In this document: piece after piece, positions 45,891-54,839 of the stretch
Layout: every line of letters begins with the position of its first letter
How positions within the stretch are numbered: position 1 is the stretch's first letter
Assembly (NCBI GenBank): GCA_041918155.1
Contig: JAYRWH010000041.1
Location: 12,339-76,338 of the forward strand
Source of the DNA: UBA668 sp041918155
GTDB taxonomy: Bacteria > Actinomycetota > Acidimicrobiia > Acidimicrobiales > Ilumatobacteraceae
Reading direction: 5' to 3'
Length of the DNA stretch: 64,000 bases
Made by a program: the position numbers and the translations under genes
The notes under the pieces: model-generated
Told to the model about the DNA's origin: nothing
What the model saw: only the letters and a program-made list of their open reading frames with translations
Database searches by the model: none

Positions 45891-46567
45891 CACATGATCC
45901 CCGCGGGGTCGAGGCCGTCGACCTCGGCGCGACCGAGCAGCCACGCCAGCCGCTGGCGGTCGTCGAGCACGATCGCCGCCGACGGCAGGGAGGTCATGCC
46001 CATCGGTCGCCGGCTGGCCCACAGCATCGTGGCCCGCGCCAACTCGAGGCGCACATAATCAGCCGGCCAGTCGCGCCAGGAGTAGCCGAGTCCGAGATCG
46101 GCGTGGTGCACCACCACCTCGCGCCAGCGGCGGAACGGCAGCTCGCTCGCCGGCACCGGCCCATGCACGGTGTGGCCTTCGCCGGCCCACCCGTCGGGGG
46201 TCATCGCCGCCCAGGCGGCCTCCAGCCGGGCGCAGGCGTCGGCGACGTCAGAGACGTGTTCGGCGGCCGGGCGGGCGGCACCGGCCTCGATCTCGCCTAC
46301 CCGCTGATCCATCCCGTGGGGATACTGCTCGGCCACCTCGCCACGGTTCGCGGCCTGCAGCACGCGGGTGTGGCTGTCTGCGTTGCGAGCGATGTGGGCG
46401 AGCACGTGCCCCACCGTCCAGCCGGGCAGCAGCGATGGCCGGGCCACCTCGGCGTCGGTCAGGCCGGCCAGCGCCAACCCGAGGGCGGCATGGGCCGTCG
46501 TCGCGCCGGCGATGTCTCGGGCAATGGCGTCCACGGCCCGCCACGCTAACCGGGGCAGGGCCGCCAT
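45890..46567 (-). CDS. DinB-like / maleylpyruvate isomerase N-terminal family protein
   Basis: 225-aa helical metalloprotein of the TIGR03083 type. GWTVGHVLAHIARNADSHTRVL holds the first metal His, and RREVVVHHADLGLGYSWRDWP holds the other two. It is expected to bind a divalent metal and mycothiol. Its stop overlaps the CopC-CopD start (TGATG). ATG 46567 or GTG 46531 are both possible starts; the first is used. Confidence 0.82.
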   Translation of the reverse strand: MAALPRLAWRAVDAIARDIAGATTAHAALGLALAGLTDAEVARPSLLPGWTVGHVLAHIARNADSHTRVLQAANRGEVAEQYPHGMDQRVGEIEAGAARPAAEHVSDVADACARLEAAWAAMTPDGWAGEGHTVHGPVPASELPFRRWREVVVHHADLGLGYSWRDWPADYVRLELARATMLWASRRPMGMTSLPSAAIVLDDRQRLAWLLGRAEVDGLDPAGIM

Positions 46568-46735
46568 GGCCCGTTGCCACCAGTAAGGCGTCGGGCCAAC
46601 CGCCCGCCGCGGATCACGTGAGTGGTTCGGCCCGCGACATCGCTGATCCCCGCGGAGACTGATCCACACACCGAAACGACGTGGGCTGGCCCGCGCCTGA
46701 AACAGATGAACTCCAGCAGTGGATCGCCGCGACCC
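46568..46735. other. Intergenic region without a visible gene
   Basis: 168 bases between the start of the DinB-like gene and the end of btuD. No convincing ORF, hairpin or RNA gene is seen. Confidence 0.5.
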
Positions 46736-47515
46736 CTACCCCATCGACCGCTTCGGCACGACGGCCACTGTGCCATCCGGCGCGTGCATCACGGTCACGC
46801 TCACGCCGTAGAACTCGCTGAGTGTCTCCGCCCGCAGCACTTCCGCGGGGGTGCCGGCGGCGACGGCATAGCCCTCGTTGAGCATCACCAGGCGGTCGGC
46901 GTACAGGCCGGCCAGCGTGAGGTCGTGCATCGCCGACACGACGGTGAGGCCGTTCTCGCGACGCAGGCGATCCACCAGCTCCAGCGCCTGCTGCTGGTGG
47001 CCGATGTCGAGCGCGCTCGTCGGCTCGTCGAGCAGCAGAATCGGCGCCTCCTGCGCCACCGCGCGAGCGATCACCAACCGCTGGCGCTCGCCGCCGCTCA
47101 ACGTGCCCAGCGCGCGGTCGGCGAAGGCATCGAGGTCGAGCCGGCCGAGCACCTCGCGCACGAGCGCGCGGTCGTGCTTGGTCTCGCTGGCGAAGTAGCC
47201 GATGTACGGGTTGCGGCCGAGGAGCACGTATTCCTGCCCGGTCATGTCGTCGGGCATCAGCGGCGCCTGGGGCACGAACGCCACGAGCGCTGCCCGCCGC
47301 CGCGACGAGCGCTCGAACAGAGGCGTGCCGTCGACGGTGATCGTGCCCGTGTGGCGGGCCAGGCCGGCCACTGTGCGCAACACGCTCGACTTGCCGGCGC
47401 CATTCGGCCCGATCAGGCATAGCCACTCGCCCGGGCGCACGTGATCGCTGAACGACTGGAGCGCGACCGTCTTGCCGTAACGCACCGCCACTTGGTCGAA
47501 GGCCAGCGAACTCAT
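46736..47515 (-). CDS. btuD: Cobalamin ABC transporter ATP-binding protein
   Basis: 259-aa FecE/BtuD-type ATPase: LIGPNGAGKSSVLRTVAG (Walker A), LSGGERQRLVIARAVA (signature), ILLLDEPTSALDIGHQQQ (Walker B), VVSAMHDLTLA (switch His). Last gene of the btuFCD operon; its start overlaps the permease stop. Specificity for B12 is drawn from the riboswitch upstream. Confidence 0.92.
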   Translation of the reverse strand: MSSLAFDQVAVRYGKTVALQSFSDHVRPGEWLCLIGPNGAGKSSVLRTVAGLARHTGTITVDGTPLFERSSRRRAALVAFVPQAPLMPDDMTGQEYVLLGRNPYIGYFASETKHDRALVREVLGRLDLDAFADRALGTLSGGERQRLVIARAVAQEAPILLLDEPTSALDIGHQQQALELVDRLRRENGLTVVSAMHDLTLAGLYADRLVMLNEGYAVAAGTPAEVLRAETLSEFYGVSVTVMHAPDGTVAVVPKRSMG

Positions 47516-48483
47516 GCGACCGCCCTCCGGGAGCGCAGGACGAAGATGAACATCGGCGCGCCCACCAGCGCTGTGACCACGCCGATCGGCGTCTCGCCGC
47601 CGTGCTCGAGCACACGGCCGGGCACATCGGCCAGGATCAGGAACGCGGCACCGACGACGATGCTGAGCGGCAACACCATCCGGTACGACGCGCCCGCGAG
47701 CAATCGCACCAGGTGGGGCACCATGATGCCGACGAAGCCGATCAGCCCGCTGACGCTCACGACCGCGGCCGTGCCGAGCGTCGCGGCGATCACCACGACA
47801 AGCCGCACCCGGCGCACGTCCGAGCCGAGCGTCGCCGCTTCCTCATCGCCCACGCGCAGCTCGTCGAGGTGGCGGCGGTGCAGCAACAGCACCACCGATG
47901 CGGCCGCCACGTAGGGCAGCACCAGTTTCACGTCGTGCCATGTCGCCGTGCTGACGCGGCCGCTGATCCAGGAGTACACCTCCTTGATCACGTCGCTGTG
48001 GCGTAACAGGAAGTACTGCTGCACCGCCGTCGCCAGCGCGGCCACGGCCACACCGGCGAGCACGAGGCTCAACGTGCTGCCGCCGAACGATGCACCGACG
48101 GTGTAGGTGACGAACACCGCGGCGAGCGCGCCGACGAAGGCCGCGAGCGGCAGCGGATCGACCAACCAGCCCGAGGTGCTGGCGCTTCCGTACACGAACA
48201 CGAACGTCGCTCCCAGCCCGGCACCGGCCGCGGCACCGAGCAGGTACGGGTCGACGAGCGGGTTACGGAACACGCCCTGGTAGCTGGCCCCGGCGAGCGA
48301 GAGCATCGCCCCCACGATCCCGGCCAGCGCCACTCGCGGCAGGCGGATGTTCCAGATGATGTTCCAGTTGGCCGAGGACACTGAGCCCGCCGGTCCGATC
48401 ATCACGCCGAGCGCGATGGCACCTGCCAGCAGTGCCAGTGCTGCTGGCAGCCACCACCGCCGCCCGACGCGAGTCGAAGCCAT
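47512..48483 (-). CDS. btuC: Cobalamin ABC transporter permease
   Basis: 323-aa FecCD/BtuC permease with about ten membrane helices. Motifs are IRLPRVALAGIVGAMLSLAGASYQGVFRNPLVDPYLLG near the N terminus and GLIGFVGIMVPHLVRLL, the loop contacting the ATPase. It is a complete protein. Coupled at both ends: TGATG with btuF and ATGA-type overlap with btuD. Confidence 0.93.
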   Translation of the reverse strand: MASTRVGRRWWLPAALALLAGAIALGVMIGPAGSVSSANWNIIWNIRLPRVALAGIVGAMLSLAGASYQGVFRNPLVDPYLLGAAAGAGLGATFVFVYGSASTSGWLVDPLPLAAFVGALAAVFVTYTVGASFGGSTLSLVLAGVAVAALATAVQQYFLLRHSDVIKEVYSWISGRVSTATWHDVKLVLPYVAAASVVLLLHRRHLDELRVGDEEAATLGSDVRRVRLVVVIAATLGTAAVVSVSGLIGFVGIMVPHLVRLLAGASYRMVLPLSIVVGAAFLILADVPGRVLEHGGETPIGVVTALVGAPMFIFVLRSRRAVA

Positions 48484-49355
48484 CAGGCCGCCGGCACCGT
48501 TGTCAGCGCCGCCGAGACGGCCTGCACGAAGTCCACGACGCGCGGCCCCCAGCGCGAGGCGATGTCGTCGTCGATCAGGATCACTTGACCGTTCTGCACG
48601 GCAGCGATCTGGTCCCAACCCGGACGGGCGGAAACGGACTGCGCCGTGAGGTCGTACGCGTTTGCGTCGGCAAGGAAGACCAGGTCGGGGTTCGCCGACA
48701 CGACGTACTCGGCGCTGAGCTGCGGATAGTCGTTGCCCTTCTCCACCCCGTCGGCGATGTTGGCCAGCCCGAACAGGCTGTAGACCTGGCCGATGAACGT
48801 TGTGCTCGACACGGTGTACAGCGTGGGATCGAGCTCGTGGTAGTAACTCGCCGAAGTGACGGGCCGCGGCGCGGCGGCGACCGCGGCGTCGATGTCGGTC
48901 TGCATCTGGGCCACCAGTCCCGCCGATTCGGCGACATGGCCGGTGACCGCGCCGAGCTGCTCGATCTGGGCGTAGACCTCGTCGAACGTGGTGGGCGCGG
49001 GGCTCACCCACGTCGTGATGCCCAACGGTTCGAGCTGGGCGGCAAGGCCCTTGAAGTCGTTACCGATCACCACGAGGTCGGGCTTCAGTGCCGCGATCGC
49101 TTCCACGTTCGGCTCGAAGCCGGAGAGGTCGTGCGGCTTGGCCAGCGCTTCGGCCGGGTAGTTCGACTGGTCGTCGATGGCGATGATCTGATCGCCGGCG
49201 CCGATCGCGAACAGGATCTCGGTGTGCGTGGGCGAGAGGCTGATGATCGCCTTGGGCGCATCACTGGCCGCCTGGTCGCTCGACGAGTCATCGCCACAGG
49301 CGGTCGCCGCGATCAACAGTGCCGCGAGTGCGGCAATGGAAGTGAACCGTTTCAT
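48483..49355 (-). CDS. btuF: Cobalamin-binding ABC transporter lipoprotein
   Basis: 290-aa binding protein. The lipobox is AATAC (Cys about 20), followed by a Ser/Asp linker. The BtuF/TroA fold begins IISLSPTHTEILFAIGAGDQIIAID and includes ALKPDLVVIGND and a long central helix, then VISANPDLVFLADAN. ATG 49355 has GGAGGA 6 nt ahead, and this SD is inside a riboswitch hairpin. It leads the btuFCD operon. The fold alone would also suit a siderophore importer; the riboswitch fixes B12. Confidence 0.93.
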   Translation of the reverse strand: MKRFTSIAALAALLIAATACGDDSSSDQAASDAPKAIISLSPTHTEILFAIGAGDQIIAIDDQSNYPAEALAKPHDLSGFEPNVEAIAALKPDLVVIGNDFKGLAAQLEPLGITTWVSPAPTTFDEVYAQIEQLGAVTGHVAESAGLVAQMQTDIDAAVAAAPRPVTSASYYHELDPTLYTVSSTTFIGQVYSLFGLANIADGVEKGNDYPQLSAEYVVSANPDLVFLADANAYDLTAQSVSARPGWDQIAAVQNGQVILIDDDIASRWGPRVVDFVQAVSAALTTVPAA

Positions 49356-49360
49356 CGGAT

Positions 49361-49391
49361 CCTCCGTTTCTCCGGAGGGCCAGGCCTCCGG
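49361..49391 (-). promoter_or_regulatory. Riboswitch expression platform: two competing hairpins over the btuF SD
   Basis: Read on the minus strand: CCGGAGG (49391-49385), CCTCCGG (49378-49372), CGGAGG (49366-49361), then ATCCG and ATG. The middle segment can pair perfectly with the upstream one (7 bp) or with the downstream one (6 bp). The downstream segment is the Shine-Dalgarno. These pairings exclude each other, an anti-sequestor/sequestor switch. Confidence 0.85.
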
Positions 49392-49439
49392 TTCGGGAGG
49401 ACAAGCTGGATCCCGGCGGGGTGAACCGCCGCGAACCCC

Positions 49440-49590
49440 CCTTGCCTCGAGGGTGAGTTGCGCGCAGGGCACCAGGCGACCGGACTCGTCGTGCGCTTCG
49501 TTGCCGAAGGCAGAACCACCGTTGCGGGACAGTGCCGGGTTCTCACCGGCTTCGCTGGGGACCTTGCATCCGCCCGGAGGCGAACGGGGC
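49440..49590 (-). promoter_or_regulatory. Cobalamin riboswitch aptamer
   Basis: Minus strand contains the B12-box core: GCCGGTGAGAACCCGGCAC, then TGTCCCGCAACGG (49550-49519), and downstream GAGTCCGGTCGCCTGGTGCC, matching the closing P1 part of the element. It lies 85-235 bases upstream of btuF, whose product imports B12. Outer limits are approximate. Confidence 0.93.
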
Positions 49591-49608
49591 AACGGTAGCA
49601 GCCGCCCC

Positions 49609-49614
49609 TACACT
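49609..49614 (+). promoter_or_regulatory. -10 box TACACT for cobO
   Basis: TACACT lies 11 nt before ATG 49626, so the expected 5' leader is only a few bases. It faces away from the riboswitch transcript. Confidence 0.45.
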
Positions 49615-49625
49615 CGCATCAATTC

Positions 49626-50234
49626 ATGGACGCGCCGCCCAACACTTACCACGCCAACAGCGATGGCGGAACCACCCAGCCGCTCGTCGACGATCCGCGC
49701 CCCGACGGGCTACGCCACGCCGATTCGCTCGTCCTGGTGAACACGGGCAACGGCAAGGGCAAGAGTTCCGCAGCGTTCGGCGTGATGGTGCGTGCTCTCG
49801 CCCACGGCTGGAAGGTCGCCGTGGTGCAGTTCATCAAGGGCAGCGATTGGAAGGTCGGCGAGGAGAAGCTTGGACACCAGCTCGGCGTCACTTGGCACGC
49901 CCTCGGCGGCGGCTTCACGTGGGATTCGGCCGACCAGAGCCACGACATCGCGCTCGCCCGCGCCGCATGGGCACTGGCCGCGGGCCTCATCGCCGCCGGC
50001 GAGCACGAGCTGGTGATCCTCGACGAGGTCACCTACCTGTGCGCCTGGGGCTGGGTCCCAACGTCGGAGATCGTGGCTGCGATCGCTTCACGCCCGCGCC
50101 ACGTCAACATCGTCGTCACCGGCCGCGATGCGCCGGCCGAGCTGATCGAGATCGCCGACACGGTCACCGAGATGCGCGAGGTCAAGCACGCGTTCCAGCG
50201 CGGCATCAACGCCAAACGCGGCATCGACTACTGA
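49626..50234 (+). CDS. cobO: Cob(I)alamin adenosyltransferase
   Basis: 202-aa CobA/BtuR-type enzyme making adenosylcobalamin (EC 2.5.1.17). The P-loop is NTGNGKGKSSAAFGVMVRAL (about 38-58). Other motifs: VVQFIKGSDWKVGEEKL, GFTWDSADQ, VILDEVTYL and VVTGRDAPAELIEIADTVTEM. The C-terminal KHAFQRGINAKRGIDY is characteristic. It is divergent from the riboswitch-controlled B12 importer. Imported B12 can therefore be activated in the same region. Confidence 0.94.
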   Translation: MDAPPNTYHANSDGGTTQPLVDDPRPDGLRHADSLVLVNTGNGKGKSSAAFGVMVRALAHGWKVAVVQFIKGSDWKVGEEKLGHQLGVTWHALGGGFTWDSADQSHDIALARAAWALAAGLIAAGEHELVILDEVTYLCAWGWVPTSEIVAAIASRPRHVNIVVTGRDAPAELIEIADTVTEMREVKHAFQRGINAKRGIDY

Positions 50235-50243
50235 CTGCTGCGA

Positions 50244-51122
50244 CTACTCCATCGGCAGGATGATCGCCTCGACGCCGGCCGTCAGTGAGCCGCGCAGGAT
50301 GAGGTGGGCGCGCTCACCCGGGGCGACGTCCAACGCGAACGGGCCACCGACGGGCGTGCCGGTGCAGTCGCGGTCGTTGTTGTCGTGGATCGTCACCTCG
50401 ACCGAGGCACTCGGCAGCAGGAACGCCGGGGTCTGGTTACCACCAATGAGCACACCAGGCAGGTTGAACGGCTCGAGGCAGCCCGCCGTGCCGGACACGG
50501 CCATGAGTAGGCCGAAGTCCGCGTCATCGACCGCGTAACCGGTGACGACGACGATGCCCGCGCTGGGGTCGGCCGGCACCATCTCGTTGGCATTGCCGTA
50601 GGACACGCGGGGCTGCTCCCACAGGTCGAGGCCCGACGCCACGCCCTCGTCGGTCGCGAGGATCAGGGTGTGTACCGGCCCGTAGTCGGGGTCCGTGCCG
50701 ACCTCGGCGAGGAAGTGGGGGCAGTCGACGACGCACTCCGGGTCGCCCGCACCCGCGCTCGTGGCGATCAGGCGGCCGTCCTCGGGCGGGTTGTAGAACT
50801 CGCTCACCTCGCCGGGGGCGAGCCCGGGCGCCACGAGGTAGGCCTGCACGAACCCATCCGTGCGCACGTACACGTCCACGTTCTCGTCAAGCAGGTTCAC
50901 CACCCGCACGGCAACGGGGCCGGGCGTGTACGAGTCGTCGATCACGGCCGCGGTCGTCGTTGCGGCGCTGTCCCCCGGCGTGCCGGTCGGTGCGGTCGTG
51001 CCGCCACCGGCGGAAGACCCGTCGCCGTTGCCGCCGTCGCTCTTGCCATCACCACCGCACGCGGCGAGCACGAGCACCGCCGCGAGCGCTCCGACCATCG
51101 TCCGCCGTGTTCGAGTGTCCAT
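50244..51122 (-). CDS. Uncharacterised secreted lipoprotein
   Basis: 292-aa predicted lipoprotein. The lipobox is LVLAAC (Cys about 22); a Gly/Ser/Thr linker runs to about 60. The rest is one beta-rich domain with repeated short strands (VAVRVVNLLDENVDVYVRTDGF, SVEVTIHDNNDRDCTG) and several Cys (about 5) likely in disulfides. It resembles DUF4397-like extracellular proteins in style only. Function unknown. Convergent with cobO. Confidence 0.75.
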   Translation of the reverse strand: MDTRTRRTMVGALAAVLVLAACGGDGKSDGGNGDGSSAGGGTTAPTGTPGDSAATTTAAVIDDSYTPGPVAVRVVNLLDENVDVYVRTDGFVQAYLVAPGLAPGEVSEFYNPPEDGRLIATSAGAGDPECVVDCPHFLAEVGTDPDYGPVHTLILATDEGVASGLDLWEQPRVSYGNANEMVPADPSAGIVVVTGYAVDDADFGLLMAVSGTAGCLEPFNLPGVLIGGNQTPAFLLPSASVEVTIHDNNDRDCTGTPVGGPFALDVAPGERAHLILRGSLTAGVEAIILPME

Positions 51123-51223
51123 TCTGGTCGGGCTCCCTTCATCCGTTGCGCAACGAACGCTAGCAACACCCCGCTCCCGCGGCCGGTGCCATACCGCCCG
51201 TCGGCAGCGGCGAAACCGCGGCC

Positions 51224-51229
51224 TACGCT
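51224..51229 (+). promoter_or_regulatory. -10 box TACGCT for the saccharopine dehydrogenase-like gene
   Basis: TACGCT ends 7 nt before ATG 51237. No Shine-Dalgarno sequence is seen. Confidence 0.55.
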
Positions 51230-51236
51230 CATTGCC

Positions 51237-52298
51237 ATGGGCTTCGACAAGGTTGCCGTTCTCGGCCTCGGCAAGGTCGGCCAATTGGCCGCCACCTTCC
51301 TCCACCACGCAGGGTTCCAGGTCACGGGCATCGACCAACGCATGCCACGTGACGACGGCGGCTTCCCCGTGCACACCGTCGACATCGCGGAGGTGGCCGG
51401 GTTGCGCGGCGAGCTGACCGCCGTCGATGCCGTGCTCTCGTGCCTGCCCTACCACCTCAACAAGGGCGTCGCCACGGTGGCCCACGAGCTGGGTATCCAC
51501 TACTTCGACCTCACCGAAGACGTCGGCACCACCCAGGCGATCCTCCAACTCAGCGCCACCTCTGCGGGTGTGATGGCCCCGCAGTGCGGCCTCGCCCCCG
51601 GTTTTGTCGGCATCGTCGCCGCCTCCCAGGTCGAGTCGTTCGACGTGTGCCGCGCGGTGCGCATGCGCGTCGGCGCGCTCCCCCAGCACCCCACGGGCCT
51701 ACTCGGCTACGCGTTCAACTGGTCGCCCGAGGGCGTGGTGAACGAGTACCTCAACGACTGCGAGGTCATCGAGGAAGGCCAGCGCAAGTGGGTCTCGCCG
51801 ATGGAGTGGCGAGAGATGCTGCACATCAACGGCCTGCGGCTGGAGGCGTTCACCACCTCCGGTGGCCTGGGCACGATGTGCGACACGTACCACGGGCGGG
51901 TGGCGAACATCGACTACAAGACGATTCGCTACCCCGGCCACATGGACCTGATGAACTTCTTCTTCCACGAGCTGTTGTTGCGTGAGCGCCGCGACCTCGC
52001 CGGCGAGATCCTCACCCACTCCAAGCCGCCGGTGAACGACGACGTCGTGTACATCCACGTGTCGTCGGAAGGAAGCCGCAACGGCCAGCTCCGCCGCGAC
52101 GAGTTCGTGCGCGCCTACCTGCCCCGCGAGGTCGATGGTATCCACCGCACTGCCATCGCCTGGACGACGGCCGGTTCGGTTGCCGCCGTGATCGAGATGG
52201 TGCGTTCGGGCGCGTTGCCGCAGAAGGGCTTCATCAAGCAGGAGCAGATCGCCCTCAACGCCTTCCTCGCCACTCCCACCGGCCGCCTCTTCGCGTAA
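51237..52298 (+). CDS. Saccharopine dehydrogenase-like oxidoreductase
   Basis: 353-aa NAD(P)-dependent enzyme. The Rossmann start is KVAVLGLGKVGQLAATFL; VLSCLPYHLNKGVATVAHELGIHYFDL follows, then the QCGLAPGFVGI segment. The C-terminal domain (about 130-310) has the LYS9-type motif TSGGLGTMCDTY. Relatives include lysine 6-dehydrogenase and saccharopine reductase-like enzymes that deaminate basic amino acids. The exact substrate is open. It stands alone, in a divergent arrangement with the preceding lipoprotein. Confidence 0.85.
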   Translation: MGFDKVAVLGLGKVGQLAATFLHHAGFQVTGIDQRMPRDDGGFPVHTVDIAEVAGLRGELTAVDAVLSCLPYHLNKGVATVAHELGIHYFDLTEDVGTTQAILQLSATSAGVMAPQCGLAPGFVGIVAASQVESFDVCRAVRMRVGALPQHPTGLLGYAFNWSPEGVVNEYLNDCEVIEEGQRKWVSPMEWREMLHINGLRLEAFTTSGGLGTMCDTYHGRVANIDYKTIRYPGHMDLMNFFFHELLLRERRDLAGEILTHSKPPVNDDVVYIHVSSEGSRNGQLRRDEFVRAYLPREVDGIHRTAIAWTTAGSVAAVIEMVRSGALPQKGFIKQEQIALNAFLATPTGRLFA

Positions 52299-52341
52299 CG
52301 GCCCCGTCCGAGGCTTTCCGGCGGCCACCCTCGGGGCGATG

Positions 52342-53505
52342 TCAACCGGCGAGGCGGGTGACGATCTCGCGCAGGACCGCCGAGGACGTGGCGAAGTTGA
52401 GCCGCGCGAAGCCGTTGCCCTCCACGCCGAAGTTGGGGCCTTCGCTGAGGCGCACGCCACGGCGGGCGAATTCCAGCGACGGGTCATCGCCGAGCCCGAG
52501 AGCGCGGCAATCGAGCCATGCGAGATACGTGGCCGCGGGCGGGACGTAACCCACCGACGGCAGTGCCTTCGCGAGCAGCGACGTGAGCAGGTGGCGCTGG
52601 CGGTCGAGGTGGGCCACCACCGCGACCAGCCAGTCATCGCTCCGTGTCCACGCCGCTTCGGCGGCGGCCACCGCCGTGACGCTCACCGTGCCGAGCAGGT
52701 GGTCGGGCAGCTGCCCCACCGCCGCCCGCGCCCGCGCCGACCCGAAGTGGGCCACGGCGTACCGCAGACCGGGCATCCCGAAGGCCTTCGAGGGGGCGGT
52801 GATCGTGACGGTACGCGTGGGTGCGAACAGGGCGATCGGGCGGTGCACATGCGGCGCGTACGTGAGGTCGGCGTGGATCTCGTCGCTGATGATGAGCAGA
52901 TCGTGCCGCTCGGCCAGATCGGCGAGCAGGCGCAGCTCGGCCTCCCCGAACACGTGCCCGGTGGGGTTGTGCGGGTGGCTGAGCAGCATGGCCGCGGCCG
53001 GCCGCGCGATCAGCTCGGCGTCGAGCCACTCGTAGTCGAACGACCAGCCGGTGGCCGAGGCCGCATCCCGCCGCGCCGGCAGACGCACCAGTTGGCGGCC
53101 GGTCTTCTCCACGCTGGAAAGGAACGGCGGGTAGGCGGGCGTGTGCACCACCACCCGGTCGCCCGGCGCCGTCGCCGTGTGCAGCACGAGCTGGATGGCT
53201 TGCACCACCTCGGCGAGCGCCATCACGTCCGCCGCGTCGATCTGCCAGCCGTGACGGCGGGCGCTCCAGGCGACGAACGCCTCCTCCGCCGGTGAGGGAC
53301 ACTTCCTGGACTGCCACGCCGGGTAACCGAAGTCGTCCGCGTCAGCGACAGCGCGCACGGCGGCGGCGATCGCGGGTGCCGGACGGAAGTCCATGTCGGC
53401 CACCCAGGCCGCGAGCGCCCCGGGGTAGCGGGCCCACTTGCCGCCCGGCTTGGCGCGCAACCAGTCGAGCGTGATCGATTCCAGTCCGAAGGGGTCGAGC
53501 GTCAC
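52342..53505 (-). CDS. patB: PatB/MalY-type PLP C-S lyase (aminotransferase class I/II)
   Basis: 387-aa PLP enzyme of the cystathionine beta-lyase PatB/MalY group. WVADMDFRPAPAI is the group signature at about 34. LLSHPHNPTGHVF carries the cofactor Asn, and SDEIHADLTY the Asp; the PLP Lys is in TITAPSKAFGMPGLR. It likely cleaves C-S bonds in cysteine conjugates or cystathionine. GTG 53505 has TAGCGT (53513-53518) 7 nt in front. It is the downstream neighbour of the aspartate aminotransferase gene. Confidence 0.9.
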   Translation of the reverse strand: MTLDPFGLESITLDWLRAKPGGKWARYPGALAAWVADMDFRPAPAIAAAVRAVADADDFGYPAWQSRKCPSPAEEAFVAWSARRHGWQIDAADVMALAEVVQAIQLVLHTATAPGDRVVVHTPAYPPFLSSVEKTGRQLVRLPARRDAASATGWSFDYEWLDAELIARPAAAMLLSHPHNPTGHVFGEAELRLLADLAERHDLLIISDEIHADLTYAPHVHRPIALFAPTRTVTITAPSKAFGMPGLRYAVAHFGSARARAAVGQLPDHLLGTVSVTAVAAAEAAWTRSDDWLVAVVAHLDRQRHLLTSLLAKALPSVGYVPPAATYLAWLDCRALGLGDDPSLEFARRGVRLSEGPNFGVEGNGFARLNFATSSAVLREIVTRLAG

Positions 53506-53512
53506 GCCCCCG

Positions 53513-53518
53513 ACGCTA
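53513..53518 (-). promoter_or_regulatory. -10 box TAGCGT for patB
   Basis: Minus-strand TAGCGT ends 7 nt before GTG 53505, indicating a separate start from aspC. Confidence 0.5.
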
Positions 53519-53524
53519 TGCGAC

Positions 53525-54724
53525 TCAGGCCGTCACCCAGGCGTGGATTCGGCGGATGCCTTCCTCCATGTCGGCGTCGGCGATCGCGAAGCTGAAGCGG
53601 GCGAAGCCGGGCGTACCGAACGCCTCGCCGGGCACGAACGCCACCTTCGCCTCGCCGAGGATCGCATCGGCCAGCTCGAGCGTGGTGTGGCTGACGGTTC
53701 CGTTGGGGCCGAGCGGCTTGCCGAGCAGCTCCTTGAGGTTCGGGTAGCAGTAGAACGCGCCCTGCGGCACGATCGCGTGCGCACCCGGGATCTCGTTGAG
53801 CATCCGGTGCATCGTGACGGCGCGGCGTGCGAACGCCTCGCGCATCATCGCCACGGCCGACAGGTCGCCGGACACCGCTTCCAGTGCCGCGACCTGAGCC
53901 ACGTTCGACACATTGGACGTGCTGTGCGACTGGAAGTTGATCGCGGCCTTCATCACGTCGCTCGGCCCGATCATCCAGCCGACGCGCCAGCCGGTCATCG
54001 AGTACGTCTTGGCGACGCCGTTGACGATCACGCACTGGTTGGCGAGCTCGGGCACGACGGTGGGCATGGAGACGAACTGATTGTCGCCGTACACGAGGTG
54101 CTCGTAGATCTCGTCGGTGAGCACCCACACGCCCTTCTCCACGGCCCACCGGCCGATGGCTTCCACCTCGGCGGGCGAGTAGATCGCGCCCGAGGGGTTG
54201 TCCGGGCTGACGAACAGCAGCACCTTGGTGCGCGCCGTGAGCGCCGCGTCGAGCTGCTCGACCGTCACCTTGAAGCCGCTGGATTCGTCGGTCTGCACCA
54301 CCACGGGTACGCCACCGGCGAGCGTGATCGCCTCGGGGTAGGTGGTCCAGTAGGGGGCCGGGCAGATGACTTCGTCGCCCGGGTCGCACAGGGCGGCGAA
54401 GGCGGTGAACACCGCGTGCTTGCCGCCATTGGTGACGAGCACCTGGCCGGCCTGGCAGGAGAAGCCGCTGTCGCGCAGGGTCTTCGCGGCGATCGCCTCG
54501 CGTAGCGCAGGCAGGCCGGCGGCCGGGCTGTACTTGTGCATCTTGGGGTCGCGGCAGGCGCGCACGGCGGCCTCGACGATGTTCTCGGGCGTCGGGAAGT
54601 CGGGCTCTCCCGCACCGAAGCCGATCACGTTCTCCCCCTGGGCCTGCAAGGCCTTGGCCTTGGCATCGACGGCAAGGGTGGCGGATTCGGCAATTGCGGC
54701 GAGACGTGCGGACGTGCGCTTCAC
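53525..54724 (-). CDS. aspC: Aspartate aminotransferase-type enzyme
   Basis: 399-aa class I PLP aminotransferase (EC 2.6.1.1 by similarity, subgroup Ib). GAGEPDFPTPENIVEAA and YSPAAGLPALREAIA are near the N terminus. LFVSPDNPSGAIYSPAEVEAI holds the Asn, LTDEIYEHLVY the Asp/Tyr, and NGVAKTYSMTGWRVGW the PLP Lys. The C-terminal GEAFGTPGFARFSFA contains the substrate Arg. GTG 54724 is preferred; TAGAAT 30 nt upstream is its probable -10 box. Confidence 0.92.
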   Translation of the reverse strand: MKRTSARLAAIAESATLAVDAKAKALQAQGENVIGFGAGEPDFPTPENIVEAAVRACRDPKMHKYSPAAGLPALREAIAAKTLRDSGFSCQAGQVLVTNGGKHAVFTAFAALCDPGDEVICPAPYWTTYPEAITLAGGVPVVVQTDESSGFKVTVEQLDAALTARTKVLLFVSPDNPSGAIYSPAEVEAIGRWAVEKGVWVLTDEIYEHLVYGDNQFVSMPTVVPELANQCVIVNGVAKTYSMTGWRVGWMIGPSDVMKAAINFQSHSTSNVSNVAQVAALEAVSGDLSAVAMMREAFARRAVTMHRMLNEIPGAHAIVPQGAFYCYPNLKELLGKPLGPNGTVSHTTLELADAILGEAKVAFVPGEAFGTPGFARFSFAIADADMEEGIRRIHAWVTA

Positions 54725-54753
54725 GGTGGGGGACCTTTCGCTGTGACGACCCG

Positions 54754-54759
54754 ATTCTA
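54754..54759 (-). promoter_or_regulatory. -10 box TAGAAT for aspC
   Basis: Minus-strand TAGAAT lies 29 nt before GTG 54724, leaving a short leader that includes AAAGG. Confidence 0.5.
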
Positions 54760-54839
54760 CGGGTGGCCGCCCCTCGCGGCCCTTGAGATTTCGTACGGTG
54801 ACCTTTGTCGACAGGCCCTGCGCGCACGAGACTGGGAAG

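Noticed and set aside
46736..49355. Iron-siderophore importer
   Set aside because: The proteins alone would allow it, but the cobalamin riboswitch directly upstream of btuF points to B12.
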